A stretch of 6,047 nucleotides of DNA, from the NCBI GenBank assembly GCA_012270135.1, contig JAAXIW010000013.1, forward strand, positions 1 to 6,047, written 5' to 3'. This DNA is from Brevundimonas sp. Lineage in GTDB: Bacteria > Pseudomonadota > Alphaproteobacteria > Caulobacterales > Caulobacteraceae. The notes below the pieces were generated by a model that worked only from the letters and a program-made list of their open reading frames with translations, made no database searches and was not told where the DNA came from. This document shows positions 1 to 6,047 of this stretch, one piece after another (position 1 is the first letter of the stretch; each line of letters opens with the position of its first letter). A program made the position numbers and the translations under genes.

Positions 1-52
<52 letters not shown>

Positions 53-94
53 GCCGAGACGGCCCCGGATCGCGCCGGGGGCAGGAAGGCGCGG

Positions 95-124
95 TCTATA
101 ACCCGGCCCCTTCGCTCTTCGCAA
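95..124 (-). promoter_or_regulatory. Putative sigma70-type promoter of the tRNA-Val gene
   Basis: On the minus strand TTGCGA (124-119) and TATAGA (100-95) are separated by 18 bases. Initiation would fall near position 88, about 36 bases before the mature tRNA 5' end, a normal leader length for RNase P processing. Between them, positions 63-80 form a GC hairpin (CCCCGG, loop ATCGCG, CCGGGG) with no T tract, so I do not call it a terminator. The rest of the 53-193 gap shows nothing else I can support, and no clear intrinsic terminator for cpdR. Confidence 0.45.
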
Positions 125-193
125 GGCCCAAAACCACCCTCCTGGCGAAGGGCGTCACCGCGCTCAGGCATCGTGAGCTTTAGCGCCCTTGCA

Positions 194-550
194 TCAAGCC
201 GCCACCATCCGCTCCACCTCGCCGACGAGATCGCGCAGGTGCACGGGCTTGGCCAGCACCTTGGCCTGCGGGCTGGCCTGGGCCGCCGACAGGGCGACGG
301 CGGCGAAGCCGGTGATGAACATGATGCGGATGCCGGGCTGGCGGGCGGCGGCGACGCGCGCCACCTCGATGCCGTCGGCGCCGGGCATGACGATGTCGGT
401 CAGCAGCAGATCCCACGGGCCCTGGTCGAGGGCGTCGATGGCGTCGTCGCCGTTCTCGCAGTCGACCACCGAATGGCCGGCCCGCTCCAGCGCCCGCGTC
501 AGGAATCCGCGCAGCGAGTGATCGTCTTCGGCCAGAAGAATGCGCGCCAT
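194..550 (-). CDS. cpdR: CpdR-type single-domain response regulator, ClpXP adaptor/regulator
   Basis: This 118-residue protein is a stand-alone receiver domain with no output domain. The acidic pocket is E8-D9-D10, the phosphoacceptor is D52 in LLLTDIVMPG, the conserved Thr is T80 in MFITGFAAVAL, and the conserved Lys is K101 in the KP motif. The segments MARILLAEDD near the start, FITGFAAVAL, and HLRDLV-EVERM near the end are close to Caulobacter CpdR as I remember it. In Caulobacter, unphosphorylated CpdR binds ClpX at the cell pole and primes degradation of substrates such as PdeA and, with RcdA and PopA, CtrA. The CckA-ChpT phosphorelay switches it off. The protein ends in Ala-Ala, which would suit its own ClpXP turnover (inference). 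It is transcribed away from the amidohydrolase gene. The start is the only ATG that gives the full beta1 strand. Confidence 0.9.
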   Translation of the reverse strand: MARILLAEDDHSLRGFLTRALERAGHSVVDCENGDDAIDALDQGPWDLLLTDIVMPGADGIEVARVAAARQPGIRIMFITGFAAVALSAAQASPQAKVLAKPVHLRDLVGEVERMVAA

Positions 551-558
551 GAAGTATC

Positions 559-577
559 CGCCCCGTTTGTTGGGGCG
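559..577 (-). promoter_or_regulatory. GC hairpin in the cpdR leader, directly before the start codon
   Basis: CGCCCC (559-564) and GGGGCG (572-577) are perfectly complementary, with a 7-base loop. In the cpdR transcript the hairpin ends only eight bases before the ATG (550-548). The best Shine-Dalgarno-like stretch, GGGCGGA, lies partly in its start-proximal arm, so folding could limit ribosome access. Whether it lies in the mRNA depends on an unmapped transcription start. Confidence 0.4.
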
Positions 578-685
578 ACGCTACGATGCGATCGGTAAAC
601 CCGCCATGAAAATCCCCGGTATGGCGAGGCGGCATGGACGCCGGAAGCTGTGGATCGATCCCCGAAACAGGCTAAGGGATCGGCC

Positions 686-1561
686 ATGGCGGTCGGTCGG
701 GAACAGGGTGCGGAGGCAGCGCGAGAAGCGCCGTTCAGCCTTCTCGCGCCCAGGGCGCCGGGCCCGTTCGTGTTCGCCTCACCCCATTCCGGCGACATCT
801 ATCCCCGCGATATGGGAATGGCCGCAGGCCTCGACGCCGCCAGCCTGCGCAGCGCCGAGGACGCCCTGGTCGACCGGCTGATCGCGCCGGGGCGGACGCG
901 GGGCGCGACCCTGCTGCTCGGCCGGCTGGGCCGCGCCTGGGTCGATCTGAACCGCGATCCGGAGGACCTCGACCCGGTGCTGATCGAAGACCTGGACGGG
1001 CGGGCGGCCTCGCCCCGCGCCGCGGCCGGTTACGGCGTCATCCCCCGTCTGACCGGCGATGGTCGGCCGATCTACGACCGACGTCTGACGGCGGACGAGG
1101 CCGCGGTGCGGATCGCGCGGGTCCACGCGCCCTATCACGCCGCGCTCGACGGGTTGATGCGGGCGGCGCACGCCCGCCACGGCGCGGCGTATCTGGTCGA
1201 CTGGCATTCGATGCCGGCGCGGGCGACGCAGGGCGCCGGCGGCGCGCGCGGCCCGGACGTGGTGCTGGGCGATCGCCACGGTTCGTCCTGCGCGGCGGAC
1301 CTGACCCGGCGGCTGCGGCGGGCCTTCGAGGCTCTCGGCTGGCGGGTGGCGCTGAACCAGCCCTATTCCGGCGGCTGGACCACCCAGCGCTGGGGCCGCC
1401 CGGCGGAGGGTTTCCACGCCGTGCAGATCGAGCTGAACCGCGCCCTCTATCTCGACGAGGCGACGATGCAGCCGGGGATCGGCTGGTCGCGCTGCGCCAG
1501 CGGGGTGGCCCGGGTCATCGAGACCCTGCTGGCCGACCCGCCCGCGCCCGGCCGGACATAA
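686..1561 (+). CDS. N-formylglutamate amidohydrolase family protein
   Basis: The product is 291 residues, usual for this hydrolase family. Family motifs appear in order: ASPHSG (31-36), VDLNRDPED (86-94), PYH (149-151), DWHSM (172-176), LGDRHG (194-199), a Gly/Thr-rich NQPYSGGWTTQRWG (224-237), and HAVQIELNRALYLDE (244-258). The His and Glu/Asp residues in these motifs probably bind the metal. Members hydrolyse N-formyl-L-glutamate to formate and glutamate in one branch of histidine degradation. No hut genes are nearby, so the physiological substrate here is open. An in-frame GTG at 650 would add 12 residues, but the ATG at 686 has AAGGGA (674-679) six bases upstream and the GTG has nothing well spaced, so I chose 686. 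It is divergent from cpdR, an adjacency I recall from other alphaproteobacteria. Confidence 0.87.
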   Translation: MAVGREQGAEAAREAPFSLLAPRAPGPFVFASPHSGDIYPRDMGMAAGLDAASLRSAEDALVDRLIAPGRTRGATLLLGRLGRAWVDLNRDPEDLDPVLIEDLDGRAASPRAAAGYGVIPRLTGDGRPIYDRRLTADEAAVRIARVHAPYHAALDGLMRAAHARHGAAYLVDWHSMPARATQGAGGARGPDVVLGDRHGSSCAADLTRRLRRAFEALGWRVALNQPYSGGWTTQRWGRPAEGFHAVQIELNRALYLDEATMQPGIGWSRCASGVARVIETLLADPPAPGRT

Positions 1562-1586
1562 AAAAAGCCGCGCCCGAAGGCGCGGC
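1561..1586 (-). terminator. Rho-independent terminator of the small RNA
   Basis: GCCGCGCC (1567-1574) pairs perfectly with GGCGCGGC (1579-1586) around a CGAA loop, which is UUCG in the minus-strand RNA. The A run at 1561-1566 becomes six U directly after the stem on the minus strand. The plus strand has no T tract after the hairpin, so it points leftward and is not the amidohydrolase terminator. It overlaps the last base of that gene's TAA stop codon. Confidence 0.9.
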
Positions 1587-1640
1587 ATGAAAAGTCTATA
1601 GGGAGGAAACGCCCAGAAAGGGCATGACGCCGAAGCGTCG
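1561..1640 (-). ncRNA. mmgR: Trans-acting small RNA, probable suhB/MmgR (alpha-r8) family
   Basis: No protein gene explains this stretch, yet it has a promoter, a compact fold and a terminator in the right order on the minus strand. The transcript would be about 80 nt. Hairpin 1 is GACGC, loop UUCG, GCGUC (1639-1626). Hairpin 2 is GCCC, loop UUUCU, GGGC (1623-1611). An unpaired centre follows with UUUCCUCCCU (1609-1600), then a U-rich segment, an 8-bp terminator stem and six U. From memory, MmgR of Sinorhizobium meliloti (Rfam suhB family) is about 77 nt and has this pyrimidine tract as its conserved unpaired core. It binds Hfq and limits PHB storage. The CCUCCC core is anti-Shine-Dalgarno-like and fits pairing to ribosome-binding sites. 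That this is an sRNA is well supported by the sequence; the family and targets are recall and inference. Confidence 0.75.
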
Positions 1641-1646
1641 AAGATC

Positions 1647-1675
1647 AAGCTAGTGTGCGCTGCACAATGCGTCAA
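1647..1675 (-). promoter_or_regulatory. Promoter of the small RNA
   Basis: On the minus strand TTGACG (1675-1670) is followed after exactly 17 bases by TAGCTT (1652-1647). The -35 is at consensus for the Caulobacter housekeeping sigma factor and the -10 is fair. Initiation seven or eight bases downstream falls at about 1640-1639, immediately before the first hairpin. That gives a transcript of the length expected for the sRNA. Confidence 0.7.
1654..1666. promoter_or_regulatory. Perfect dyad between -35 and -10 of the sRNA promoter
   Basis: TGTGC (1654-1658) and GCACA (1662-1666) are perfect inverted repeats around GCT, lying inside the 17-base spacer. A protein bound here would block RNA polymerase, so it may be an operator. 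The dyad is short, and chance is a real alternative. Confidence 0.35.
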
Positions 1676-1682
1676 CCGCTTA

Positions 1683-1710
1683 GTTCACACCCGCGTTCAC
1701 GCTGTGTAAC
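1683..1710. repeat. GTTCAC repeats just upstream of the sRNA -35
   Basis: GTTCAC occurs at 1683-1688 and again at 1695-1700, twelve bases apart. An imperfect inverted partner, TGTGTAAC, is at 1703-1710. The cluster begins eight bases behind the -35, a usual place for an activator or a second repressor dimer. No known binding site is recognised. The remaining gap to the DUF599 gene (1711-1792) shows nothing else I can support. Confidence 0.35.
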
Positions 1711-1792
1711 GGCAAGTCTCGTCCCGGAGCGGCGCTCGTAACCGTTTTCATCGGTCAAATCTTGCCCAGCGGCTGCGCACCTGCGAAGGACT

Positions 1793-2488
1793 TCACCGCT
1801 CCGGCAGGTGCGGCTCCAGCAACCGGCGGGCGCTGCGCACCGCCCGCGCGGCCGGAGACCCGGCCTGACGCCACACGAGCAGGCAGAAGGCGGCGGCCAC
1901 GCCCAGCGCCAGCCACGCCGGCCCGAACAGCCAGGCCGCCGCCGCCAAGGCGAAATAATAGCCCCGCACGCCCTGGCTGAAGGCGCTCAGGGCCGGGTTC
2001 AGCAGATTGCTCGCCGCCTCGCCCAGCGCCATCCGGTCCGCCTCGGCGTGCAGTTCAGGGGCCGCGCCGATCAGGGCCAGGGCGTAGTTCATCTGGCGGA
2101 TCGACCAGATGAAATCCAGCAAGCCGCGGGCCAGACAGGCCAGCACCAGCGCCAGCTTCGCCTCCAGCAGCCCGGTCGAGGCCGCCTCTCCGATCGAAGC
2201 GACGCCCTGCAGGGCCGGGTCGCCGCCGAACAGCACGCTGCCGACCGCCGCGATGAGCAGCAGGTTGGTCGAGGCGAAAAAGCCGCCGGAATTGATCGAA
2301 TGGCCCAGGAGCTGGCTGTCCACCAGGCGGATCTCGCGGTGCGCCATCGCCGTCATCCAGACCCGGCGCACCACGATCATGTCGTCATTGAGCGAGCCGC
2401 TGCGCCGGGCCAGCACGGCCAGCAACGGGCCGTAACCCAGCCAGCACAGGAAGAAGAGGGCCAGCGCGAGGCCGTCGAAAATCGTCAT
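1793..2488 (-). CDS. DUF599 family integral membrane protein
   Basis: This 231-residue hydrophobic protein has four likely membrane segments, roughly residues 3-28, 71-90, 106-129 and 178-206, and ends in an Arg-rich tail. The stretch [21 protein letters not shown] (about 50-70) followed by FAST, and the later [16 protein letters not shown] (about 130-145), match the conserved core of DUF599. No biochemical role is established for that family and I propose none. GTG (2491-2489) precedes ATG (2488-2486). AGGAG (2498-2494) lies five bases from the ATG but only two from the GTG, so ATG is the likelier start. It is divergent from ppa. Downstream is the sRNA promoter region, and I see no terminator with a U tract after the stop. 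Confidence 0.82.
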   Translation of the reverse strand: MTIFDGLALALFFLCWLGYGPLLAVLARRSGSLNDDMIVVRRVWMTAMAHREIRLVDSQLLGHSINSGGFFASTNLLLIAAVGSVLFGGDPALQGVASIGEAASTGLLEAKLALVLACLARGLLDFIWSIRQMNYALALIGAAPELHAEADRMALGEAASNLLNPALSAFSQGVRGYYFALAAAAWLFGPAWLALGVAAAFCLLVWRQAGSPAARAVRSARRLLEPHLPER

Positions 2489-2533
2489 CACCGCTCCTGT
2501 CCGACCGACCCCGAAGTCGTGGCCCGCGGAACC

Positions 2534-2566
2534 CTTGGGGGCAAGTCCGCCTTGCTTCGGGCAAGT
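2534..2566. repeat. Paired CTTG/CAAG dyads in the DUF599-ppa divergent region
   Basis: CTTG, four bases, CAAG (2534-2545) is followed by CTTGC, five bases, GCAAG (2551-2565). Seen another way, GGGCAAGT is directly repeated at 2539-2546 and 2559-2566 with a 20-bp period, close to two helical turns. The second dyad overlaps the proposed ppa -35 box. Two dyads on one face of the helix between divergent promoters suggest an operator, but I recognise no regulator. Confidence 0.4.
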
Positions 2567-2580
2567 TGCGCGCCTATCAC
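2552..2580 (+). promoter_or_regulatory. Possible promoter of ppa
   Basis: TTGCTT (2552-2557) and TATCAC (2575-2580) are 17 bases apart, which would give a leader of about 35 bases before the ppa ATG. Both boxes are imperfect. A GAGTC sequence at 2615-2619, of the GANTC type methylated by CcrM in Caulobacterales, lies four bases before the start codon. Confidence 0.3.
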
Positions 2581-2623
2581 GCCCGCCTCCCCGCTACCGC
2601 ACTGCACCATAGACGAGTCCGTC

Positions 2624-3187
2624 ATGAACATCGACGCCATTCCCGCCGGTCCGAACCCGCCCTGGGACGTCAACGTGGTCATCGAGATCCCGCAGGGCGG
2701 CCTGCCGGTGAAATACGAGATGGACAAGGCCTCCGGCGCCCTGTTCGTCGACCGCTTCCTGCACACCGCCATGTACTATCCGGGCAACTACGGCTTCATC
2801 CCGCACACCCTGTCGGACGACGGCGATCCCTGCGACGTGATCGTGCTCAACCCGACGCCGGTGGTGCCGGGCTGCATCATCCGTTCGCGGCCGATCGGCG
2901 TGCTGAAGATGGTCGACGAGGCCGGCGGCGACGAGAAGATCCTCGCCGTGCCGGTCGACAAGCTGAACCCCTACTACACAGACATCGCCAGCTACCGGCA
3001 GCTGCCGGCCATCCTGGTCGAGCAGATCGAACACTTCTTCACCCGCTACAAGGATCTGGAGAAGGGCAAGTCGGTCACGGTCAAGGGCTGGGGCGACGCC
3101 GGAGAAGCGGCCGAACTGATCGCGAACGGCATGCGGGCGCATCAGGAGAAGCTGAAGTCCGCCGGCAAGGCCGCCAACGCCGCCTGA
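2624..3187 (+). CDS. ppa: Inorganic pyrophosphatase, family I (soluble, hexameric type)
   Basis: The 187-residue product hydrolyses pyrophosphate to two phosphates in the cytoplasm, pulling nucleic acid, aminoacyl-tRNA and acyl-CoA synthesis forward. The active site is complete and runs one residue ahead of the E. coli numbering: E21, K30-Y31-E32, R44, Y56 in [10 protein letters not shown]66, D68 and D71 in [12 protein letters not shown]98, D103 and K105 in the [10 protein letters not shown] segment, and Y142-K143 before DLEKGK. Length is normal. The ATG at 2624 has only a weak GAG (2615-2617) upstream. An open frame extends far to the left, but that part is the antisense of the DUF599 gene and is not coding. 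The gene converges on the thiolase, with 21 bases between stop codons. Confidence 0.96.
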   Translation: MNIDAIPAGPNPPWDVNVVIEIPQGGLPVKYEMDKASGALFVDRFLHTAMYYPGNYGFIPHTLSDDGDPCDVIVLNPTPVVPGCIIRSRPIGVLKMVDEAGGDEKILAVPVDKLNPYYTDIASYRQLPAILVEQIEHFFTRYKDLEKGKSVTVKGWGDAGEAAELIANGMRAHQEKLKSAGKAANAA

Positions 3188-3197
3188 CCCGGCGACC

Positions 3198-3208
3198 GCG
3201 GCCCTGCG

Positions 3209-3218
<10 letters not shown>
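3198..3218. terminator. Shared hairpin at the convergent ppa / thiolase 3' ends
   Basis: GCGGCCCT (3198-3205) and AGGGCCGC (3211-3218) form a perfect 8-bp stem around five bases. It starts eleven bases after the ppa stop and covers the last codons and stop of the thiolase gene. Neither side has a T tract, so its strength as an intrinsic terminator is uncertain. Position and symmetry suggest it serves both transcripts. Confidence 0.5.
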
Positions 3219-4387
<1,169 letters not shown>

Positions 4388-4512
4388 TTGACTGACCTCG
4401 GGGAAGCGGCCCTACGAAGGGGGAGGCGTTAGGCCGCAGGAAAGAATTCGTGCCGTTTCTGCCGCATCCCGACGCTTTCGTCACCCTTTCAGGCCGCCGT
4501 TCAGCGGATGGT

Positions 4513-4574
4513 CATGGCCCCTCGCGCACAGTCGCGGGAACGAAAAACGGAGCGAAAGGCTTGATGGGGCCATG
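4513..4574 (+). repeat. 9-bp inverted repeat that would pair with the hemolysin III start codon
   Basis: CATGGCCCC (4513-4521) is perfectly complementary to GGGGCCATG (4566-4574), with 44 bases between. The right arm contains both the GGGG nearest to a Shine-Dalgarno and the first ATG of the downstream gene. If transcription begins before 4513, the stem would hide the translation start. A weaker CGCG/CGCG pair lies in the loop. Confidence 0.4.
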
Positions 4575-5285
4575 CTCATGCGGATGAAGAAGATTCTCGG
4601 CCGGGTCTGCGTCCCCGACGAGCTCGACATGATCGAGCACTACCGGACGCCCGCGGAGAAGACGGCCGACCTCGTGGTCCATGTGGTCGGCCTGACCCTG
4701 GCCGCCGTGGGCGGGATCGTGCTGGCCGTGCTGGCGGCGCTTTATTCCGGCGTCGGCGCCGTCGTCGCCACCGCCGCCTACGCCCTGTGCCTGATCGCCA
4801 TGCTGACGGTCTCGACCATCTACAACCAGACCCGGCCCTGCGCCGCGCGTCCGATCCTGAGGCGGATGGACGAGGCCGCCATCTTCCTGATGATCGCCGG
4901 CAGCTACACCCCCTTCACCACCCAGCGTTTCGAGGGCGCGTGGGCCATCGGCTTCACCCTGCTGGTCTGGGGTGTCGCGCTGGGCGGCGTGTTCGTCAAA
5001 CTGATCGCGCCGCGGATTTCCGACGCCTTCTGGAGCGCGGTCTACATCGGCTTCGGCTGGCTGGCGGTGCTGGCGCTCAAGCCGATGATCGAGACCGTCC
5101 ATCCGATCGCCCTGGCCCTGCTGGTCATCGGCGGCCTGATCTACACCGCCGGCGTCTTCGTCTTCATCAGCCCGAAGGTGAAGTTCCGGCGCGCCATCTG
5201 GCACGGCTTCGTCGTCACCGGAGCGATGACCCACTGGGCGGCGGTGCTGGTCGGCGTGGTTCTGGCCCCCGCCGCGCTCGGCTAG
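4572..5285 (+). CDS. Hemolysin III / PAQR (YqfA-type) family membrane protein
   Basis: The 237-residue protein has seven likely membrane helices, roughly 33-57, 61-84, 101-116, 122-146, 153-169, 176-198 and 209-233, as in the hemolysin III branch of the PAQR superfamily. Family marks are E29 and H37 before and in helix 1 (AEKTADLVVH), STIYN (81-85), RRMDEAAIFLMIAGSYTPF (97-115), and AIWHGFVV with a later H221 near the C-terminus. The hydrolase-like zinc site of PAQR proteins appears incomplete here: N85 replaces a His and R207 stands where the first His of HxxxH is expected, while D100 and H211 remain. Despite the name, haemolytic activity is not implied; the bacterial role is largely unknown. 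ATG at 4572, 4578 and 4584 are all possible starts with no strong ribosome site. phaR follows after 57 bases. Confidence 0.85.
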   Translation: MLMRMKKILGRVCVPDELDMIEHYRTPAEKTADLVVHVVGLTLAAVGGIVLAVLAALYSGVGAVVATAAYALCLIAMLTVSTIYNQTRPCAARPILRRMDEAAIFLMIAGSYTPFTTQRFEGAWAIGFTLLVWGVALGGVFVKLIAPRISDAFWSAVYIGFGWLAVLALKPMIETVHPIALALLVIGGLIYTAGVFVFISPKVKFRRAIWHGFVVTGAMTHWAAVLVGVVLAPAALG

Positions 5286-5325
5286 ACATTCCAGTGCGCA
5301 GCGCAGCATAGTGCGGCGTTGCAAC
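5281..5325 (+). promoter_or_regulatory. phaR leader with two palindromes, possible autoregulatory operator
   Basis: TGCGC-A-GCGCA (5295-5305) and the perfect palindrome GTTGCAAC (5318-5325) lie in a TGC/GCA-rich stretch just before the phaR ribosome site. A weak promoter, TTCTGG (5260-5265) with a 17-base spacer and TAGACA (5283-5288), would start transcription near 5295. The palindromes would then sit over the start site. PhaR of Paracoccus is known to repress its own gene through TGC-rich sites, which this resembles. Confidence 0.45.
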
Positions 5326-5342
5326 AGGATCGGGGACCGCGC

Positions 5343-5942
5343 GTGGCCGACAGGAAGTCCGGAACCGGCGAAACCGTCGTCATCAAGAAATACGCCAACC
5401 GGCGGCTCTACAACACCGCCACCTCCGCCTATGTCACGCTGGAAGACCTCGCCCGGATGGTGCGCGAGGGGACCGACTTCGTGGTCTATGACGCCAAGAC
5501 CAACGACGACCTGACCCGACAGATCCTGACCCAGATCATCTTCGAGGAAGAGAGCCGCGGCGAGGCCCTGCTGCCGGTCCAGTTCCTCCGTCAGCTGATC
5601 GGATTCTATGGCGGCCAGATGCAGGGCGGCCGGCCTTCCTATATTGAGATGTCGCGCGCCTCCGTCAACCGTCAGCAGGACGAGATGCGCGGCCAGTTCT
5701 CCAAGGCCTTCGGCGCCGCCCCCGGGGCCGGGCTGCTCGACGAGGCGGTCAAGCGCAACATGGCCATGTTCTCCGAGGCGATGAAGATGTGGCCCGGCTT
5801 CAACGCCGCCGGCGCCGCCGCGCGGCCCGCCGCCGCCGCCCCGCCGGAGCCGCCGGCCGCCGATCCGCTGGACGAGATGCGCCGGCAGATGGACGAGATG
5901 CGCGCCCAGCTCGACAGCCTGTCCGGAAAGAAGGGCGGCTGA
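5343..5942 (+). CDS. phaR: Polyhydroxyalkanoate synthesis repressor PhaR
   Basis: The 199-residue product opens with the highly conserved PHB/PHA accumulation DNA-binding domain (about 12-70), marked by VVIKKYANRRLYNT (12-25), YVTLEDLA and FVVYDAKTNDD. A second conserved unit around LLPVQFLRQLIGFYGGQMQ (about 77-95) follows, then an Ala/Pro-rich linker (about 154-173) and a short C-terminal coiled coil rich in DEMR repeats. PhaR represses phasin and its own gene; it is released when it binds nascent PHA granules. The open frame extends to a TTG at 5319, but GTG at 5343 has GGGGA (5332-5336) six bases upstream and gives the usual MADRK-like start, so I chose it. It may be transcribed with the gene before it and very likely with the one after it. 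Confidence 0.93.
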   Translation: MADRKSGTGETVVIKKYANRRLYNTATSAYVTLEDLARMVREGTDFVVYDAKTNDDLTRQILTQIIFEEESRGEALLPVQFLRQLIGFYGGQMQGGRPSYIEMSRASVNRQQDEMRGQFSKAFGAAPGAGLLDEAVKRNMAMFSEAMKMWPGFNAAGAAARPAAAAPPEPPAADPLDEMRRQMDEMRAQLDSLSGKKGG

Positions 5943-5944
5943 CC

Positions 5945-6047
5945 GTGGCCGACGAGATCCGCCCCGTCGGTCCGGTGCAGCGGCGAGACGATCGCCGCGA
6001 GCGCGCCCGCCGCGCCGCCGAGCGCCGGGCCGCGTCGGCGTCCCGCG
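5945..6047 (+). CDS. Unknown protein, N-terminal 34 codons only
   Basis: A GTG at 5945 opens a frame that runs uninterrupted off the right edge. It begins two bases after the phaR stop, with AAGGG (5931-5935) inside the end of phaR nine bases upstream, so translational coupling is likely. The visible part starts VADEIRPVGPVQRRDD and becomes very rich in Arg, Ala and Glu, suggesting a charged, helical or disordered N-terminus with no signal peptide. I do not recognise the family from this fragment. Confidence 0.6.
   Translation, partial: MADEIRPVGPVQRRDDRRERARRAAERRAASASR

Noticed and set aside
62..82. A strong GC hairpin between cpdR and the tRNA, considered as the cpdR terminator.
   Set aside because: It has no T tract on either side and lies downstream of the proposed tRNA promoter, so it would sit in the tRNA leader.
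1596..1625. A nine-codon minus-strand ORF (MPFLGVSSL) inside the small RNA.
   Set aside because: It has no Shine-Dalgarno, spans hairpin 2 and the conserved tract, and the bases are better explained by RNA structure. A dual-function RNA cannot be excluded but has no positive support.
1600..1653. A good plus-strand Shine-Dalgarno look-alike (AGGGAGGAAA) followed by a short ORF from 1624.
   Set aside because: The spacing to the ATG is 14 bases or more, the ORF is nine codons, and the sequence is the complement of the sRNA core.
779..1675. A 298-codon minus-strand open frame opposite the amidohydrolase gene.
   Set aside because: It has no recognisable motif, shows the Arg/Gly/Pro-rich composition of an antisense shadow in GC-rich DNA, and would have to read through the sRNA terminator.
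1741..1755. ACCG/CGGT inverted repeat with a T-rich loop, considered as the DUF599 terminator.
   Set aside because: The stem is only 4 bp and no U tract follows it on the minus strand.
1808..2623. A long plus-strand open frame continuous with and upstream of ppa, suggesting an N-terminally extended pyrophosphatase.
   Set aside because: This part is the antisense of the DUF599 gene, its translation is a low-complexity Arg/Gln/Ala mix, and ppa at 187 residues already has its full normal length from the ATG at 2624.
4512..5324. A 270-codon minus-strand open frame opposite the hemolysin III gene.
   Set aside because: It is rich in Asp, His, Gln and Gly with no motif, as expected for the antisense of a membrane protein in high-GC DNA, while the plus frame has clear family motifs.

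Overview
The window looks like a chromosomal core segment from a high-G+C alphaproteobacterium of the Caulobacterales type (Caulobacter/Brevundimonas-like). This rests on the strongly GC-biased third codon positions, a CpdR-type ClpXP-adaptor response regulator close to Caulobacter CpdR, an alphaproteobacterial PhaR, and what I read as a suhB/MmgR-family small RNA. The genus is an inference from protein character, not a search result. I see no mobile element, CRISPR array, phage gene or obvious horizontally acquired block.

Layout from left to right. The 3'-truncated tRNA-Val(GAC) is on the minus strand at the left edge, with a plausible promoter behind it. Next comes cpdR (minus), divergent from an N-formylglutamate amidohydrolase family gene (plus). 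Just beyond that gene, on the minus strand, is an unlabelled gene that encodes no protein. It has a sigma70-type promoter, about 80 transcribed bases with two small hairpins, an exposed UUUCCUCCCU tract, and a strong rho-independent terminator. This is the most notable element of the window. A DUF599 membrane protein (minus) follows, divergent from a family I inorganic pyrophosphatase (ppa, plus). ppa converges on a biosynthetic-type acetyl-CoA acetyltransferase (minus), and the two share one hairpin at their 3' ends. Divergent from the thiolase is a hemolysin III/PAQR-family membrane protein (plus). Then come phaR (plus), the polyhydroxyalkanoate (PHA) regulator, and the first 34 codons of an Arg/Ala-rich unknown gene that probably shares its transcript.

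Functional theme. Three loci can be tied to PHA metabolism: the thiolase (first step, 2 acetyl-CoA to acetoacetyl-CoA), PhaR (the granule/DNA-binding repressor), and the sRNA, if it really belongs to the MmgR family that limits PHB accumulation in Sinorhizobium meliloti. CpdR belongs to cell-cycle-controlled proteolysis. The other genes are housekeeping or of unknown role. Gene starts at four loci were moved from the longest open frame to positions with better Shine-Dalgarno spacing; reasons are given per entry.
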